The translations under genes and the position numbers were made by a program. Positions 27,501 to 37,987 of a stretch of 64,000 bases of DNA are shown here, one piece after another (position 1 is the first letter of the stretch; every line of letters begins with the position of its first letter). The notes below the pieces were generated by a model. The model was not told the DNA's origin. It did no database searches and saw only the letters and a list, made by a program, of their open reading frames with translations. The DNA comes from Dillenia suffruticosa (Eukaryota > Streptophyta > Magnoliopsida > Dilleniales > Dilleniaceae). The stretch covers positions 992,001-1,056,000 of the forward strand of contig JAVTVX010000010.1 of assembly GCA_033439265.1 (NCBI GenBank), in the 5' to 3' direction.

Positions 27501-28127
27501 GAGATAGGCAATGACCAGAGAGGTGGATCTTGAAACGCCCTGACAACAGTGGACGAATACACGCCCACCCTGTTCTCTGACATCTTCAAAGTAATCAAAC
27601 ACATCATACAAAATACTGGTTATGTCCTCCGAAGGGCTATCCTGCAACCATAGTGTCTTGTACACCAGATCACCTTTGAAATACTCCGGGCAGGCAAATC
27701 CAACACAATTCAACACATGAGTTATCCCATTCTCACGAAGAATTTCACGGTTCTTAGCAACAGCGTCACTACCCAAGTACACATGATCAGCAATCCTTGA
27801 ACACTCCTTATCGTAAAATGCCAATTTATCCCGCTTGAATTCAAACTCTTTTGGGGTTTTCGCTGTCAGTGTTGCCCCAGTTCTTCCCCCAGGGGTAGGA
27901 GGATGAGGCCAAACGCCAAGATCATCTGAACCAGCCCTAGGCCACTCCTCCACACTCGGTCTGGAGATTGACAGCGGTGGCAGACCTAACCGAGGTTTAC
28001 TGTTGGATTGAGGCCTAGAATTTCGAAGAGTGGGAGACCGATCGGTCCAGGAAAAGGAACGTAAATAGGGTTTTCTAGGGTTTGCAGTGCCATTTGAGAG
28101 ACAACCCTTATCTTCTTGCCCTAACAT
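24596..28127 (-). CDS. MKP1: MAP kinase phosphatase 1 (dual-specificity phosphatase with gelsolin-like region)
   Basis: Plant MKP1 dephosphorylates stress-activated MAP kinases such as MPK3 and MPK6, restraining UV, salt and immune signalling. Exon 1 is 28127-25638 (830 codons). Exon 2 is 24679-24596, joined in phase 0 from MGLPLHVPMQ to VVREGEEPEQLL, giving about 857 residues. The dual-specificity phosphatase domain spans about residues 107-250. It has the general acid Asp163 in WLQDSPSED and the active site HCCQGVSRS with Cys194 and Arg200. A gelsolin-like segment follows at about 255-370, then a Ser-rich region, and a C-terminal gelsolin-like part (about 745-857) ending in EPEQLL as gelsolin repeats do. 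The start MLGQEDKG fits the family's M-x-G-x-ED opening. The frame is open throughout with no disabling change, so I call it functional. The 958-bp intron (24680-25637) contains no gene. Confidence 0.93.
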
Positions 28128-30290
28128 ACTTAAGATTTGATGAGAAATTCTACAAAATGAACAAAACCCAGTTGGGGATAGTTCCAGGAAAGGCCATTGG
28201 AAGTGGGAAACTTGGAGTTCTTGCTTATAATTAAACTGTTTATTTTGAACAATTTTTTGATTAAATTGTAATTCAATTTTGTGCCCTATTCTTCACCTAA
28301 AACCCTTGACTAGAACTATTCATAGATAAACATAAAAGGGGAGAAGAAATCAAATGCAAGACAAATACAAACACGACTGAGTCAAACCCAACAGAGTGAG
28401 CTATCCATGTGGGGCATAGAGGATATTTGAACAAATTAGACAAAGAGGAAAAAGTGCAAAAGAGAGGAGGACAGAGAAAGAGACTCACTTCCAATAGACG
28501 TCATTGAAGAATCTTGATCCTTATCTGCTGATCGAAAGGACTCATGGTAAACCTAAAATCTGTGTAATTAACGCCAATGGTAAAACCCCACGGCAGTGAT
28601 TTCCGCTGTGATTTTATCAGCCATGGTCCTTACCACTAATATTATCTTTTACCTAGGATTAGTATTATGAATACAACTCACCCAGGGGAATGTCAATCTT
28701 GAATCTTCGTTTATACGCAGTATGAGTATTTTAGCACTAATATTTCGTGTAAAACATTTTCAATTCTCGTAGTTCAGATTAATTATGGAAATTAGATAGG
28801 ATTATGCATATTTTACCGTTATTATATTTCTCTCTCTTTCATTCGTTGTTATTTTTACACGAAAATTAAAATAATAATATTTTATTAAAAAATAAATAAA
28901 TAAATAGATATGGATGATTTTTGTAAGAATACATAGATGATAAAGAGTTTTATTCAAATGTTTTTCTTAAAGTTGACATCTTGTATACAAGTACGAAACA
29001 TATTTTAAATTAGTTTGAATTCCAAACATATGAAGATCAAAACAATTTCCAAATTGCTTTGATTGAATATTTCAAAACTTTAGAGGCTTAAAGAATATTT
29101 CCAACAGGTTTGCAGGCTAAAGATTGCAAGTTAGTTCAACATATAAATTTTGTTATTTATTAATACCTACAACCAAGGTTTTGCCTAGGAAGTCCGATTC
29201 TTGCGGTATACTAGGTTAGCTCTAGTAAATTATATTTTAGAATTATCATTATCAGGTTTTAAATTGATAATAATAATTTTTTTGAGTATTCAGTTATATA
29301 TCGATTAATTTAATATTTAAAATTTGATATATTAATATAAAAAAATTTTATTTTAGTTGGTATTTTTAAAATAGAAATTAATTCTTTTATAATATTTGTT
29401 ATGTTAAGATTTTGTGATAGGGATGTTAAGTTGTATATCGATAAACTATCTAATTCAATTTGAACAGGAATCAAATTTTAATATTGATAGATAAAAAAAA
29501 TTAGACCATAATATTGAGTTACTGAAATGGGATGTTAGAATTGATGACTAGAATCAAAAAACAAGTAATTATATAAAATTCAAACCCACCAGTATGTTGG
29601 GGGAAAATTTGGAACAAAACAATAATAGTTTCCCATGATAATGTAAATTTGCTTTCGGCTACGGTTTTCATGGTATCTCTCTCTCTACTACTTTGCAAGG
29701 CGAGAGGCAATTAAAACACTAACCTTCATTACATGTGATAAATTTTTTTAATAAATAAATTATTTATTATCTATCAATATATAAATTTTACCATATTAAT
29801 TCGGATTAAAAATCATAATATTCTGTATAAAAAATTCACTCTTTCAACGATTAAACGGTCACCCGAATGTATGTGCCCCATTTTCAATTCTACTTAAGAT
29901 TTATGGGTAGTCAAAATTAGCCGCTTTTGTGTGCCGTCACATGCAAACCTGCCTAATAATCTCAGCAATTCGAGATGGTCAACAAATCCGGCTTTCCATG
30001 TTTGGGATTCAATTCCAAGGAATTGACCTTAATTTCCTATTAACCTTATTAATAAAATTGCGTTGTCAATTCCAATTCCATAAACATGTGGATCGCATCA
30101 CCCCACTTATCTCGAAACTTTGAACTTCGAAGTCATACCATTGCCCGCACAAACATTCCAAATATTTTTAAATGGAAAATTTTAAACATTTTTGAATTAT
30201 TACATTCTTTTTATTGAAGGTAGTTTCAACTACCCAGATTATAATTCCACTAACTCAAACATGATTACTTAGATCATTTAATTATCTCAA
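28128..30290. other. MKP1 upstream region and AT-rich spacer
   Basis: The first 400 bp or so probably hold the MKP1 promoter and 5' UTR, including a CT-rich segment on the minus strand near 28450-28490. The remainder to 30.3 kb is AT-rich with no recognised gene. Short ORFs such as 29929-30123 have no recognisable motif. Confidence 0.5.
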
Positions 30291-30294
30291 TTGA

Positions 30295-30500
30295 TAAAAC
30301 CTACAAAATCAACGTTTCGTTAATTTAGTGGAAAGGGTACTGACATCTCATATCAATAACTGAAGTTTGAGCCTTAGTAGTGGTAAAAATGACATTGGAA
30401 GAGTTTCTTCCCGATTAGAACCTAACAACAGCTCGGTTGAGATTAGTCGGAGCAAAGTTTCGGATACTCAACGATAAACTAAGTTCAGGGGACAAAAAAA
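30295..30500 (+). mobile_element. Candidate tRNA-derived SINE fragment
   Basis: It has a weak box-A-like start (TTTAGTGGAAAGGGT), a box-B-like AGTTTGAGCCT about 45 bp later, a body and an A-rich tail (GACAAAAAAAAG). Its 3' part (GATTAGTCGGAGCAAAG..TCGGATA) resembles pieces near 42.72 kb and 49.17 kb. It lies just before the LTR element. Assignment is tentative. Confidence 0.35.
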
Positions 30501-30530
30501 AGATAAGACCTACAAAAAGACCGTTAGAGA

Positions 30531-31044
30531 TGCTCCGATGAAAAAAATTCTGATACTCAAATTAGAGAGTGATTTTTAAAAGAAAGGAAACAGACTGATA
30601 GTTAAAGAGAGCGAGGGGGCTCTGTATACTTGTATGCTCTGTGTAGGTTAAGAGAACTTACCTGAACGATAGGCGTATTGAAATTTATATATTTTTCACT
30701 TGTCAGAGCTGTGTGTATGCGAGGTGATAAAACCTTACTTTTCTTATGAGAGTGTTTCGAGATTTCGAGTAATCCGATCGTAAAATCCTCAAAAATTACG
30801 AAATCTTACCCGTTTAAGAAGTCTAGATCGTAACAGAGGTTTTTTTCCTTATCAACTACAGTTATAGATCTCATTTCCATTTATATATAATTCTTATTAT
30901 CTTTTTAGAAAAGTGAATATCTCCTTAGCGAATTAAGCAATTGACACTGAGCACCGACAAAACCTAGGAATTGACTGGTTGAGGTACCGAATAGTTGGTT
31001 TATCAAGAAAGAAGTGATTGATAAACACCGAGAGGGTTTATCGA
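30531..31044. repeat. LTR copy 1
   Basis: Begins TGCTCCGAT and contains a GCTCTGTATACTTGTATGCTC segment and a run ending in GATAAACACCGAGAGGGTTT. It aligns by eye with 32429-32932. If the adjacent 61-bp array belongs to the LTR, copy 1 extends to about 31392 and copy 2 is truncated. Confidence 0.75.
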
Positions 31045-31075
31045 GAAAGTGAATATCTCCTTGCTCGATTGGGAA

Positions 31076-31395
31076 GATAGATTCCAATGACAGGATTTCG
31101 TTCAGGAGAACTAGGCATCATTGGCCCGTTCAGGGATATAAATCCCAACGATGGAACTTCGTTTGGGAGGATTGGGTGACAGTTATTCGTTCAGAGAGAT
31201 AGATCCCAACGATGAGACTCTGTTCTAGAGGACCGGGTGACATTGGTCTGTTCAAGGAGATAGATCCTAATAATAGGACTCCATTCGGGAGGACTGAGCG
31301 ACTCTGACCTGTTCAGAGAGATATATCCCTATCGATAAATTTCATTCGGGAGGACTGAGCGACATTAGCCCGTTCAGGGATATATATCCCTATTT
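31076..31395. repeat. Array of five ~61-bp tandem units
   Basis: Units start at 31076, 31135, 31198, 31259 and 31320, with a partial unit at 31379. Each opens like gatagatccc and contains a TTCGGGAGGACTGAGCGAC-type core. Spacing is 59-63 bp and the copies are clearly diverged. It sits between LTR copy 1 and the integrase remnant. Confidence 0.9.
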
Positions 31396-31466
31396 GGCGG
31401 CACATCTTGGGGAGCATAGGAGCAGAACAAGTGGTTAGCACGACAAGATAGAGAAACGTAAGGGCC

Positions 31467-32215
31467 TTACTTGATCATCGATCGTGTGATCGCTCGTTTG
31501 AGCACTAATTCTCGTTGATAATAGATACGCAGGTTCTTAGAGTTCCACGTGCGGGGCATGACCAAACCATTTAAGTGATCGAGACGATAAGTGTCTGGGT
31601 GAATTTTTGAGCGTACTCTATAAGGACCTTCCCAATTGGGTGCCAACTTGGCCCATAGATTGGGATTGATCGATCGCTTCCACATTCCTGAGTACCAAGT
31701 TGCCAGATTTGAATATTCTGGTTCTGATCCATCGATTGTAGTATTTTGTCGTTTACTGTTAATAAGCCATCGTTCAGACTGATGAGGTTTCTCTTAGCTC
31801 GGGGAGTAGGTACAGATGTTCACGTAATGCAGATTCATTTTGCGCTTCCTTATATTAGACTATCTTTAGTAAATGAATCCCAATTTTGACTGGGATGACT
31901 ATCTCGCAACCACATGTTAGCTAAACAGTGTCTCTTCTGTTGCTTGCCATGGGGTTGTTCGGTAAACCCAGAGGGTATTGTAAAGTTCTACCCATCGACT
32001 TTTGACATCGTCTAGTGCAGTTTTTAGTTCTCGTAGAATTGTCTAATTGGTTATTTCTGTGAGATCATTGACTTGTGGGTAAATGATTGAGGTAAAGCGA
32101 TATTGGATCTCCAACCTGCTGCAAAAGTCTTGAAACTCCTGCTATCGAACTGTTTGCCGTTATCTATGATTAGGACATGAGGTATGCCGAACTGAGTGAT
32201 GTCCAACGAAATGTT
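31467..32215 (-). pseudogene. Ty3/gypsy integrase remnant
   Basis: Three blocks in correct order on the minus strand. Near 32100-32210, FGIPHVLIIDNGKQFD is the integrase core around the second catalytic Asp. Near 31900-32000, YNTLWVYRTTPWQATEETLF matches the conserved WxYRTTP block. At 31467-31685, LAPNWEGPYRV..PRTWNSKNLRIYYQ is the C-terminal chromatin/DNA-binding end. Frameshifts and stops separate the blocks, so it is not functional. Confidence 0.85.
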
Positions 32216-32428
32216 TATTTGGCCTCATTCTCTTAGCTGATGTTATGATGGAGAGAGGAAAATGGTAGCAAGGGTTAATACGGTCGGGGAATCAGTCTGT
32301 TTCCATGAACGGTGCCAATGTTGGAGGTGGGCCTGGCTCTACAGTTGATGGCTATGCTAACTTGTACGAGATTGTTTGGTCGTCTGATTATCTCGATCGA
32401 TGAGACTTGTAAAAAAATTATTGAAGAG

Positions 32429-32932
32429 TGCTCCGACAGGGGAGAATCCGACACTCAAATTAGAGAGTAGTTTTTGAAAGAAAGGAAAATAGGCAAAGAG
32501 AGCGAGGGGCTCTGAATATTTGTGTGCTCTATATAGGTTAAGAGAACTTACTTGAACGGTAAGCATATCGAAATTTATATATTTTTCGTTTGTGAGAGCC
32601 ATATATATGCGGGATGGTAAATCCTAGTTTTCTTATAAGAGTATCATGAGATTTTAGGGAATCTGATTGTAAAATTCTCAAATATTATGAAAATTTACCC
32701 GTTTAGGAAGTTTAGATCGTCACGAAAATTCTTTTCCTTATCGATCATAATTGTAGATCTTCTTTTCATTTATGTTTGATTTTTCACGTCTTTTAGAGGA
32801 GTAAATATTTTCTTAATAAATTGAGCAATTGATATCGAGTACCGAGAACACTTGGAGACCAACCGTTGAGGTACCGAGTAGTTGATTTATCGAGATAGGT
32901 AATCGATAAATATCGAGAGAGTTTGTTATCGC
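32429..32932. repeat. LTR copy 2 (possibly truncated)
   Basis: Begins TGCTCCGAC and matches LTR copy 1 over its length to about the motif ATATCGAGAGAGTTT. It lacks the 61-bp array that follows copy 1. Confidence 0.72.
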
Positions 32933-33288
32933 TCATGGATCCGCTTATTTTTGGACCCCAAATTCCTCGGGTCATGTACCATCACTTTTACATGGTGATA
33001 CTTTTTTTTTTCTTTATTTTATAGAACAAATGATTTTATGGCTTTTTAATGAAATTTGGGGTCATTTTTATTCCCATGAATAACATATTTTATGTTCGAT
33101 TATTGCTGTTTTCTTTAAAAAACAATTGGAAAATCTCTTTAGGAAAGCACCGGTCACAAGTGGCAGCGATGACTAAGGAACGGAAGAATATTTGTTCATT
33201 CCATTAAACATCGCCCGCCGTTAGATGTTGACTTGGAAAAAATAGAAAAAAATAAAGCATGATTACCAAGTATTTTCTCGTCACTCAT

Positions 33289-33359
<71 letters not shown>

Positions 33360-36269
33360 CACTAGCAATGCCGACGCTCTTTCTCTCCATATATTTTTTT
33401 CTTTCTCATACTAGATTAATATCTAAAATTTTATTCGAATTAATTTAAATCTATCTAAATAATATCTCTCTTAAAATAATAAAATTCTCTCGATATAATT
33501 AATTTTATATTATAAATCAAATACTGTGATTTTATAGAATACAATAATCTCCCTACAGTATCAACTCGTCGTTTGCCCTCTCTCACACTCTCTCGCCAAC
33601 GGTTCAACCTCAACTTCGTAGGTCATGGTCAAAGAAAGTGGGCGAGAATACTTAGGAATTGTCTACAGAGGGGAGTGTTGTGATGGTGCCAAACTAAACA
33701 ATGTCCTCTCCTAAAAGTATTACCACCGAATGGTTGGGGCTGGCAGCAAAGGTAAGACGTAGACCAACTACACAAAATTTTTAGGGGGAAATTCTACGAT
33801 TCATTTTAGTATTCACAGAATTGTGTACCATCCTATGATTGTGCCAATGTTTGACTTAAGAAAGGGAAAAAAAAGTAAATTGTACCCAAAAAAAAAAGAA
33901 AAAAGGAAACTCATGAGACAAAGAAGTTACTTGGAAAACGATTTATTTTTTATTTTATTTATAAGATTTTTTATTAAAATAAAAATTTATTAATAAAAAT
34001 TATAGATTTTTGTAAATATAATTTAAATAATTTGTCATCTTTTGTAATTCCCGACATAAATTGGCTTTCCGTAGATGCTCTTTGTTTATAATAATAATAA
34101 AAAATTACAAATACCTAATTGATTCAATAGTTATTACCGATACCCTCTTAAATAAAGTTTTATATTCGACTATTATGTATAAAAACAAAATAAATATCGA
34201 AAAAATTTTATTTTTTAAGAAATCAATTTATTTTGAATCGAATTTAATTACACTAAATATAATTATAAAATATCAATAATTTATATAAAAAAATAAATCA
34301 CAAATTTCTTTCTACAATAAACCAATCCTGAGCTCATTCTACAAATCTTCTAAAAAAATGGCATACCTCGAGATTGGTGAAAGGATTAGTATATTTTTTT
34401 TAACCAAGTCCAATCGAAGAATTGGTCTTTATTTATTTATTTTTTCCTAGAAAGAATATTCAAATACTGTGTCCTTTCCTGGCAGGCAAATTCTTACACT
34501 AAAAAATTGATGAACAAAAAATTAATAGAAAAGAGCATAGGCAAAAGTGGTGATTGGCCAGGCTTCTTTGGCCACAGAGGAGATGTTTGACCCACTTCAT
34601 GTTATGCCCTATCCCCAGGCAACCGATAAACATGTCTATGTTATTTATCTCGTTAAACATGTACATGGTATACACATTCATTGTTTTAAATACTAAATTT
34701 ATTACTATAATTTTGCAAAGATAAAGACTGTGACAAAACTTTAAATATTATAAGTTATAAAATCAATTTTTTGTATATAGAAAGAGTCGAATTCGAGATT
34801 TTAAAATGAGAGATATGATATTAATTGATTTATAATTTATTGATCAGGAGTTACAATCCTAAACATATTGAAAAAGCGCCCCCACTTGAGCTACAGCGCA
34901 CGCTGGACGGCCGACGTGGAACAGCGGACGCTGATGCTGATGCGGCGGCTCACATGGAATGGGTTTGCCTTTTCAAACATGGCCACATAAAAATGCCCAT
35001 ATCATATGCGTTACTATTGTTATGTCGTGGTAATTTCACCATATCCATCTTCTCCCCTTTCAAAGATTCACACAGACTTGCTTCTGCACCCCATTTACGC
35101 GTACAGCACTTCATCCAAACTTTAAAATATACGATCTACTACTTCATTACTGTTTGTGCAAATTGAACACACTTGTTGAATACAGTCAATGCCTCTTCTT
35201 CTTAAATTAGCAATTGTTGGCAGAGCATCCCAGAATACAGCTATATAAAGCATATTCTCTCTCTATCTCTCGTGTAAAACGATAACCTCATTAGAACAAA
35301 GAAGGAAACAGAGGTGTATAGCAGGAGTACTCAGCTCCCTAAGTTATCAGCATAAAAAAATGGTCACCTTAGAGGGAGGGGCCGAGCACAAAACATAACG
35401 CGAATGGAAGTTCCAATTTTTGCCGATTCATCCGCATAAGCATTTGTTTCCAAATATATATATATATATATATATAAATATTTGGAGTATATTCTGATTA
35501 ATTTTGTTCACGCGTATATGAGAATTATATTTATATTATGATTTTCCTAACGTAGTCATTTTTATTTTCAAATTTTAAATTCAAGATTTGATTATATGAT
35601 TTCATTCCCAATTTTACTAAATTACTATCCGTTGGTCAGTCCCATCATTAATAACTAGCACGGTATCCTTTGCTAAACTCTAGCCCTCTCTTAAGGCCCA
35701 AAGTTGTGCGCAGACAAGGGGAGGCCCAACCCACATGATAGCTAAAACCTCCAAAACATCTTCCAAAATAATCTCTTATAATTCCGCCTACATCAGGGCC
35801 CTTTATCAGCCGAAGAAGATCCGTCTGAATTTAGGATCAGAGGGGGCTCCTATTTCAAAAAGTCAACTTGTCTGAGGGGATTGGGCCTATCCGAATAATT
35901 AGAACAAAATAAGAATTCTTTGAAAACTACATGCTTAAGGATGTAAACCTCACAGTCCTTAATCACTTGACATGTCCAAGTGGAAGAGGACGCAGTCAAG
36001 TGGTACATAACTTATGTATATATTCAGTCTCATCATAAAGTTAAGGTAGTGTTTTGGAGAGAGTTGGAGGTGTTGTCAAAAGAAGTAAGACCCAGCGGGA
36101 ACTGAGGAGACCGGTAACTAAAAAGAAAATGTGTAGAAAAGATGCACAAAATTCAGAGAAGCATGGCATAACTATAATCTTACATACACAAAAGCAGTTC
36201 GAGCTAAATTCCTGCAGATTAGGAAATGTGAGGGCTGAATCATCCTTTAATAAAGGTTAGATAGAATTC
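32933..36269. other. AT-rich intergenic DNA, no gene recognised
   Basis: Contains a long TC microsatellite (33291-33356), an AT run near 35455-35476 and AT-rich DNA. An ORF at 34825-35166 has no recognisable motif. The 35690-36260 part is less AT-rich and may be repeat-derived, but I cannot classify it. Confidence 0.5.
33291..33356. repeat. Perfect (TC)33 microsatellite
   Basis: Sixty-six uninterrupted bases of TC. It is long and pure, so probably highly length-variable between individuals. Confidence 0.97.
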
Positions 36270-37987
36270 TTTGTAACCTTTAAGCAAGGCTAGATTTCCT
36301 GGAATTTAGAGTGGTCAATCTCCCTCGCATGCATGGGGATCACTATCCTATTATGCTTGTGCCTAAATTGACTTCCCCTCCCGGAAAAGATTTGAAGCCT
36401 CTCATATGCAAAGCAGCTTAGCTTGAGCATCCTCAGTTCAGTTAGGTCTCTAGGAGAGCTTGATTTGAGGCAGAAGGCCCCCCTCTTTAATCATATTAAG
36501 AGCGCCGTGGAAGAGCTTAAGGTTTGGAACAAGTTTGTTTTTGGAAATATTTTCAAAAGAAAAAGAGATCTAGAGTCAAGGATTAAAGGAATCAGAGATC
36601 AAAGAATTATGGAAACTTGCTTTATCTGAACAATCTTGAACACAGGCTGTTGGAGGAATATCAGGAAGTTCTTAATCAAGAGGAGATTTTTTGGCATCAG
36701 AATTCAAGGATAAACTGGTTCAATAGGAAACTGAAATATAAGGTTTTTTTTTTTTTTTTTTTTCATATCTCCACTAAGATTAGAAGATAGAGGAATAGAA
36801 TTGCAGTTTTGCAAGTAAGGGGGATTGGTGTGATTTGATCAAAAAGTCTTTAGAGAGCAAGCTCTGAAGTGTTTCTCTAATCTTTTTGTCTGCAAGCATG
36901 TGGAGAACCCAAGTGCCAGATTCAACAATTAGGTCCAGAAAATTAACACCAAAGATCATGCCATGATGACTAGAGAAGTGGATGAAGAAGAAGTTAGGGC
37001 AGGTGCATTTTCGATGAAGGGTCTTAAGTCTCCTGGTCCATATGGAATGCAACCTATCTTCTTCCAAAGACATTGGGAGACAATCAAAAAGTCCCTGTGT
37101 AGGTTCGTTAATGAAGCGATTATAGAGGGTTTCTTCTGTTCTGATTATGCGAAAGCTTTAATGATGCTAATTCCAAAGCAGCCCAAGCCAAAGAACATGA
37201 GAGATTTAGGCTAACAAGTCTTCTCAACAACTCTTTCAAAGTCCTATCCAAAATCTTAGTGCAAAGGTTGAGGCCCCATCTTCAAGAGATTATTGGTCCT
37301 CACCAAATTAGCTTCATACCAAGGCGAGACACAATTGATAATATTGTGATTTTACAAGAGGTCATTCATTCTATTCGAAATTCTCAGAGTAAGAGGTACA
37401 GTATGGTGCTAAAAGTGGAATTGAGAAAGATCTATGACAATGTCAACCAGAACTATCAAGGGAGAGCTCTTATTGATGCTAATATCCCCCGCCCTCTTGT
37501 CGAATTAATCATGTTTGCTATTTACAGTGGGGACATCTCCTGAATTTGGAATGGAGAGATGTTACCAGCTATCAATCTAAGACAAGGCTGAGGCAAGGAG
37601 ATCCTATCTCCTCTTATCTATTTATTTTGGTCATGGAGAGATTAACGTATTTGATTAATGGAAAGATTAGAAAAAGAAGCTTGGAATCCTGTTAGAATTT
37701 TCAAAAAAGGGCAAGCAATCTCTCATCTTTTTCTTTTGCGGACGATTTGATCCTTATAGCGGAAGCTAAGCACCTAAACTTTGAGCTGTCGGAAGGAGTT
37801 CTCCGCAGAAAGTAACCTAGAAATCAATCCAAAGAAGTCTAGGATATAGATTTCTCCTCTGCTTTTTAGTCTCTAAAGAGCTCCCTCGCAGCGGTGAGCA
37901 AGTTCACTCTCACAGATGACTTGGGAAGATATCTTGGAGCTCTTATGATTCATAATAGAATATGAAGAAATTTTTGTAGTCATCCAA

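Larger units (their letters stand above)
30531..32932. mobile_element. Rearranged, internally deleted Ty3/gypsy LTR retrotransposon
   Basis: Two direct repeats of about 510 bp, both starting TGCTCCGA, flank only about 1.4 kb. The interior holds a 61-bp tandem array and a broken Ty3/gypsy integrase in minus orientation. A sequence near 31390 (tttggcggcacatcttgggg) resembles the TGGCGCC-type primer binding site seen after plant gypsy 5' LTRs, which would make the LTRs plus-oriented, opposite to the integrase. No gag, protease, reverse transcriptase or RNase H was seen. The element is dead and probably rearranged; clear target-site duplications were not found. Confidence 0.75.

Noticed and set aside
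29929-30123. 64-codon ORF
   Set aside because: Short, with no motif and random-looking composition.
34825-35166. 113-codon ORF
   Set aside because: No recognisable motif, an Ala-Asp repeat from low-complexity DNA, and no splice or promoter context.
36780-37073. 97-codon minus-strand ORF
   Set aside because: Opposite-strand shadow of the LINE reverse transcriptase region.
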